A DNA stretch of 64,000 nucleotides from Procambarus clarkii (taxonomy: Eukaryota > Arthropoda > Malacostraca > Decapoda > Cambaridae), in contig NC_091228.1 in NCBI RefSeq assembly GCF_040958095.1, positions 12,664,340 to 12,728,339 of the forward strand, in the 5' to 3' direction. The position numbers were made by a program, and so were the translations under genes. The notes beneath the pieces were generated by a model. It worked only from the letters and a program-made list of their open reading frames with translations. It was not told where the DNA came from and made no database searches. This document shows, in pieces, positions 60,068 to 64,000 of the stretch (its first letter is position 1; every line of letters starts with the position of its first letter).

Positions 60068-60918
60068 GCTTGAGGCTTCAAGAAGACCTGGACAAGCTGC
60101 AGGAATGGTCGAACAAATGACTGTTAGAGTTTAATCCAAGCAAATGTAATGTAATGAAGATAGGGGTAGGAAGCAGGAGACCAGATACAAGGTATCACTT
60201 GGGAGATGAAATACTTCAAGAGTCCGAGAGAGAGAAAGACCTGGGGGTTGATATCACGCCAGACCTGTCCCCTGATGCTCATATCAAGAGGATAACAGCA
60301 GCAGCATATGCCAGGTTGGCTAACATAAGAACGGCCTTTAGAAACTTGTGTAAGGAATCTTTCAGAACATCATATACCACATATGTCAGACCAATCCTGG
60401 AGTATGCGGCTCCAACATGGAGTCCATATCTAGTCAAGCATAAGACTAAAATGGAAAAGGTTCAAAGGTTTGCCACCAGACTAGTACCCGAGCTGAGAGG
60501 TATGAGCTACGAGGAGAGACTACGGGAATTAAACCTCACTTCGTTGGAAGACAGAAGAGTTAGGGGGGACATGATCACCATATTCAAGATCCTCAAGGGA
60601 ATTGACAGGGTTGATAAAGACAGGCTGTTTAACACAAGGGGCACACGCACTAGGGGACAGAGGTGGAAACTGAGTGCCCAAATGAGCCACAGAGATATTA
60701 GAAAGAACTTTTTTAGTGTCAGAGTGGTTGACAAATGGAATGCATTCGGAAGTGATGTGGTGGAGGCTGACTCCATACACAGTTTCAAGTGTAGATATGA
60801 TAGAGCCCAATAGGCTCAGGAACCTGTACACCTGTTGATTGACAGTTGAGAGGCGGGACCAAAGAGCCAGAGCTCAACCCCCGCAAGCACAACTAGGTGA
60901 GTACAACTAGGTGAGTAC
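60068..60918 (+). pseudogene. LINE 3' part, subfamily A
   Basis: Begins LRLQEDLDKLQEWSNK, a TGA replaces the expected Trp, then frame 60154-60813 runs MKIGVGSRRPDTRYHLGDEI to the C-terminus SFKCRYDRAQ. The tail contains two aactaggtgagtac units at 60890-60918. Confidence 0.94.
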
Positions 60919-61735
60919 ACACACACACACAACCACAGACACACGTACACACGCACTGACATACACTCACACAGCGACAGACACACACACACACATACGC
61001 ACACACAACCACAGACACACGTACACACACATACACTCACACAACCACAGACACACGCACACACAACCACAGACACACGTACACACGCACAGACATACAC
61101 TCACACAACCACAGACACACGCACACACAACCACAGACACACGTACACACGCACTGACATACACTCACACAGCGACAGACACACACACACACATACGCAC
61201 ACACAACCACAGACACACGTACACACACATACACTCACACAACCACAGACACACGCACACACAACCACAGACACACGTACACACGCACAGACATACACTC
61301 ACACAGTGACAGACACACGCACACACAACCACAGACACACGTACACACGCACTGACATACACTCACACAGCGACAGACACACACACACACACATACACTC
61401 ACACAGCCACAAACACACGTACACAGACACACTCACACATACACTCACACAGCGACAGACACACTCACACAGCCACAAGCACACGTACACAGACACATGC
61501 ACACACATACACTCACACAGCGACAGACACACGCACACACACATACGCACACACAGCCACAGTCACACGCACACACAACCACAGACATACGTACACACGC
61601 ACTGACATACACTCACACAGCGACAGACACACGTACACAGACACATGCACACACATACACTCACACAGCGACAGATACACGCACATACACATACACTCAC
61701 ACAGCCACAAACACACGTACACAGAAAGACTAACA
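60919..61735. repeat. CA-rich array with ~198 bp higher-order repeat
   Basis: The block tgacatacactcacacagcg ... through cacaaccacagacacacgta is present at about 60957 and again at 61156, each built from ~32-34 bp subunits (cacaaccacagacacacgca and cagcgacagacacacg types). Confidence 0.92.
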
Positions 61736-61747
61736 GAGTAAGCTCAC

Positions 61748-61983
61748 CTGCAAGACAGCACATCCCTGGCCCTCCATAGTGATGGAGACCTTGGTGGGAA
61801 CAGTGGGCAGCTTTACCAACTGCTGCAGCAGTTTGTTGTCGTCGGTGACGGTGAAGGGGTGTGCCAGGCCGCTAGCTGTCACCGTTGCCACCACGTTCAG
61901 AGGTCCCTGGTACAAGTGGGTCTCGTACAGTGCCAGCGCCTGGAGGGCCACCACCGTATCCTGCGTATTGGGCACAAAACGTC
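61748..61983 (-). CDS. alpha-2-macroglobulin, exon for end of thioester domain and linker
   Basis: A 236 bp exon follows acceptor tttgctaacag and ends at donor ttgcag/gtgagc. After two bases finishing a split Gly codon it encodes 78 residues: RFVPNTQDTVVALQALALYE, then GPLNVVATVTASGLAHPFTV, DDNKLLQQLVKLP and GQGCAVLQ. TQDTVVALQAL is the highly conserved end of the thioester-containing domain in A2M proteins. The end phase (0) fits the exon at 51524, and vertebrate A2M has the same junction region. The frame is intact. Upstream exons (thioester GCGEQ, bait region) must lie beyond 64000 or were not recognised. Confidence 0.95.
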
Positions 61984-62961
61984 CTGTTAGCAAAGACTTT
62001 TTCAATTATGATTTTCCCCTAACATTCACGATGCTTCCTTTAACTGAAAATATGTTTCATTGTGTACCTATGTATCAGTTTCAGATTCAACACCATAGAT
62101 TTGGAAAAGTTTCAGTAAACATAATTCCGTTGAACAATTACAAGTAATATATGTACAGGTGCAAGTATTGTGTAATGTCAATCACTTGCTTCGCACAATC
62201 CCCTCTTCATGCTGATATTCTCAAAGTACTTGTGTTTCTCATATTACCTAACCCACAGCTCTCACCATCAAACTACCCTAACTCTTACATTTGGTTAGCA
62301 ATATTAATTTCTTAATTAGCTAAGGTTCCATTCGTTTTTAATATGCAGACAAATTTCACAAATGTAATATCCATCTTGTTCATACAAACATGTTTTGCAG
62401 TCAACCTTAAACGTTTTTCACCTAAACACTATCAAGACAAGGAGCTAGTGTTGTCTCAGCAACACAACTCACAAAATACGGCCAACTTCTCACTGTTGCC
62501 ACATCCCCAAGTACCGCTCCATTATGTAAATTTAATTAGTAGAATAGAGGGACCTCTTTAGTATTGTTTACAGTTATTCTAGACATGTGAGGAGATGTGG
62601 TGCGCCCGTCACGTCCCGAGTACAGGCAACACACACACCTGAAGCACCACCTGCAACAAGGCTAGTCCTGCCTGTGTGTGACGAGACATCCCAGGTACAG
62701 GCAACACCCACACCTGAAGCGAGGACCCAGACAGGAGTCGAAGGGGCTGATATTTTATCTGTATACTCAGCGAGAAATCCAAGTAACAGTGAACACCAAC
62801 CAGTGGACGGGATAATTATCTAAGTGTAATTCCAGGAGGAGAGTTACACTCGTGGTATCCCGTCTTCCCAGTACTCATTGTCGTATAACACTTTCACACA
62901 ACTTCGGTATAAACTTTATGCCTACATCATGCCTAGCTATCAGGGCGCCATTATGCCTGTC
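61984..62961. other. A2M intron sequence, mostly unassigned
   Basis: Upstream intron on the gene strand. 62824-62900 resembles the left edge of the repeat at 34835. 62590-62740 contains a short duplicated caggcaacacacacctgaag / caggcaacacccacacctga motif. Confidence 0.5.
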
Positions 62962-63222
62962 AGGCACCTGACAGCTGGGTGGACAGCACTTCGGATTCGT
63001 AGTCCTGAGGTTCCGGGTTCGATCCCGGTGGAGGTGGAGACAAATGGGCAAAATGTTTCTATCTCCCAGATGCCCCTGTTACCTAGCAATAAATAAGTAC
63101 CTGGGAGTTAGACACCTGCTACGGGTTGTTTCCTGGGGATGTGTAACAAAAAGGAGGCCTGGTTGAGGACCGGGGAGCGGGGACGCTAAGCAACGAAATC
63201 ATCTCAAGATAACCTGAGAATA
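62962..63222 (+). mobile_element. tRNA-derived SINE, near full length
   Basis: Head caggcacctgacagctgggt, cttcggattcgtagtcctga, box B ccgggttcgatcccgg, core acctagcaataaataagtac, then gaggcctggttgaggaccgg and the end atctcaagataacctgag. Same head type as 53004-53256. Confidence 0.92.
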
Positions 63223-63654
63223 GATCATATATTTCACAAAACATGGCAGGCAACACGTGAATAACGAACGAGTTTCCTACTCCACTTAAGAGGAGAGCAT
63301 GGATAAAGAACTCCAAAAGTCAACTACCGGTGGCAGGTCAGAATGTAAGGGGCCCCTCATGAAACATGGCAACCATCAAGACTATAGTGAAGCACTCGAG
63401 TCCCACCGCCAGTAACACCAGACCCCTGATTTCCTTATTTAAGGTTACAAATCTAACTCTAAACACAAATAACGGGAAGAAGACAGAAAAGCAGCACAAA
63501 ACAGTGGCTTCCACTTATCCTAACACATCCCTAAAACACATGAAGGAAACCGCAGAATAAAGGCAAGGCTCAGACTCCGCCACTACCACCACCGAGGGAG
63601 CAACACCAGACAGCCGTCTACTGCGCCTTAACATCTGGAGCTCGCGGGGACTGT
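63223..63654. other. no recognisable feature
   Basis: Mixed sequence, small ORFs only. Confidence 0.45.
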
Positions 63655-63945
63655 GGAACAAGGACTTAATACACTGGGGGTTCTGTGGTATAAGGACTTA
63701 ATACACTGGGGGTTCTGTGGCACTAGGGATTAATACACTGGGGGGTTCTGTGGTACAAGTGCTTAATACAATGGGAGTTCTGTGGAACAAGGACTTAATA
63801 CACAGGGAGTTCTGTGGTACAAGGACTTAATACACTGGGGGTTCTGTGATACAAGAACTTAATTAATACACTGGGAGTTCTGTGGTACAAAGTCTTAATA
63901 TACTGGAGGTTCTGTGGTACAAGGACTTATTATACTGGGCTGCTA
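63655..63945. repeat. 32 bp tandem repeat, about 9 copies
   Basis: Unit: ggttctgtggtacaaggact then taatacactggg. Spacing between ttctgtg landmarks is 32 bp with single exceptions of 33 and 36. Confidence 0.95.
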
Positions 63946-64000
63946 CATAGAGGACCGCCCAGAAATATGTTTTTCCGCTCCACAGTGCTCAACTTGTGTA

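Noticed and set aside
62343-62823. ORFs of 72 and 78 codons as upstream A2M exons
   Set aside because: On the opposite strand to A2M and without A2M-like sequence.

Overview
The window looks like a repeat-dense piece of a decapod crustacean nuclear genome, crayfish-like as a best guess. The only clear host coding sequence is two exons of an alpha-2-macroglobulin (A2M/thioester-protein family) gene on the minus strand, at 61748-61983 and 51123-51524. They are in phase with each other and separated by a 10.2 kb intron. Nearly everything else is mobile DNA and tandem repeats: non-LTR retrotransposons (LINEs), a BEL/Pao LTR retrotransposon, solo LTRs, tRNA-derived SINEs, and (GA)n, (GT)n and CA-rich arrays. 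The organism call rests on the crustacean-like A2M sequence and the style of the repeats; no database search was possible.

Layout. 1-895: three diverged copies of a ~200 bp repeat. 969-14958: a minus-strand LINE cut in two by a 10.2 kb BEL/Pao element (2651-12881) with ~1.6 kb LTRs, a TAGGT target duplication, a tRNA-Tyr-type primer site, a gag-pol region with several disabling mutations, and an extra upstream ORF with SGNH-hydrolase motifs. 14967-16655: (GA)n array and a LINE RNase H fragment. 17711-18470: minisatellite. 18712-20415: solo LTR with TCTTT target duplication; a related LTR lies inverted at 30348-32391. 20416-30347: a short possible terminal exon, a MITE-like element, a SINE, a ~180 bp satellite-like repeat interrupted by a gag-type LINE ORF1, and a second gag-type ORF1. 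33214-35290: LINE remnants. 36289-41030: a decayed L1/Tx1-type LINE reverse transcriptase gene interrupted by an ORF1-only retroelement (36892-38911) with its own 12 bp target duplication. 41250-42687: a 36 bp minisatellite of about 40 copies. 43040-47635: RT remnant, satellite copies, a SINE and a second ORF1 unit of the same ORF1 family. 48040-49064: tRNA-like SINE heads. 51123-61983: the A2M exons and an intron packed with at least eight copies of two related CR1/L2/Jockey-type LINE subfamilies, SINE insertions and dinucleotide arrays. 62962-63222 is a SINE and 63655-63945 a 32 bp tandem repeat.

How the parts relate. Order of insertion can be read from nesting: LINE, then BEL inside it; L1/Tx1 LINE, then an ORF1-only element inside it; LINE, then a SINE inside it; solo LTR, then a LINE fragment inside it. 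One SINE family ends in sequence matching the 3' tail of the common LINE, the expected signature of a SINE using that LINE's machinery. The best candidates for something undescribed are the SGNH-hydrolase-like ORF in the BEL/Pao leader and the ORF1-only retroelement.
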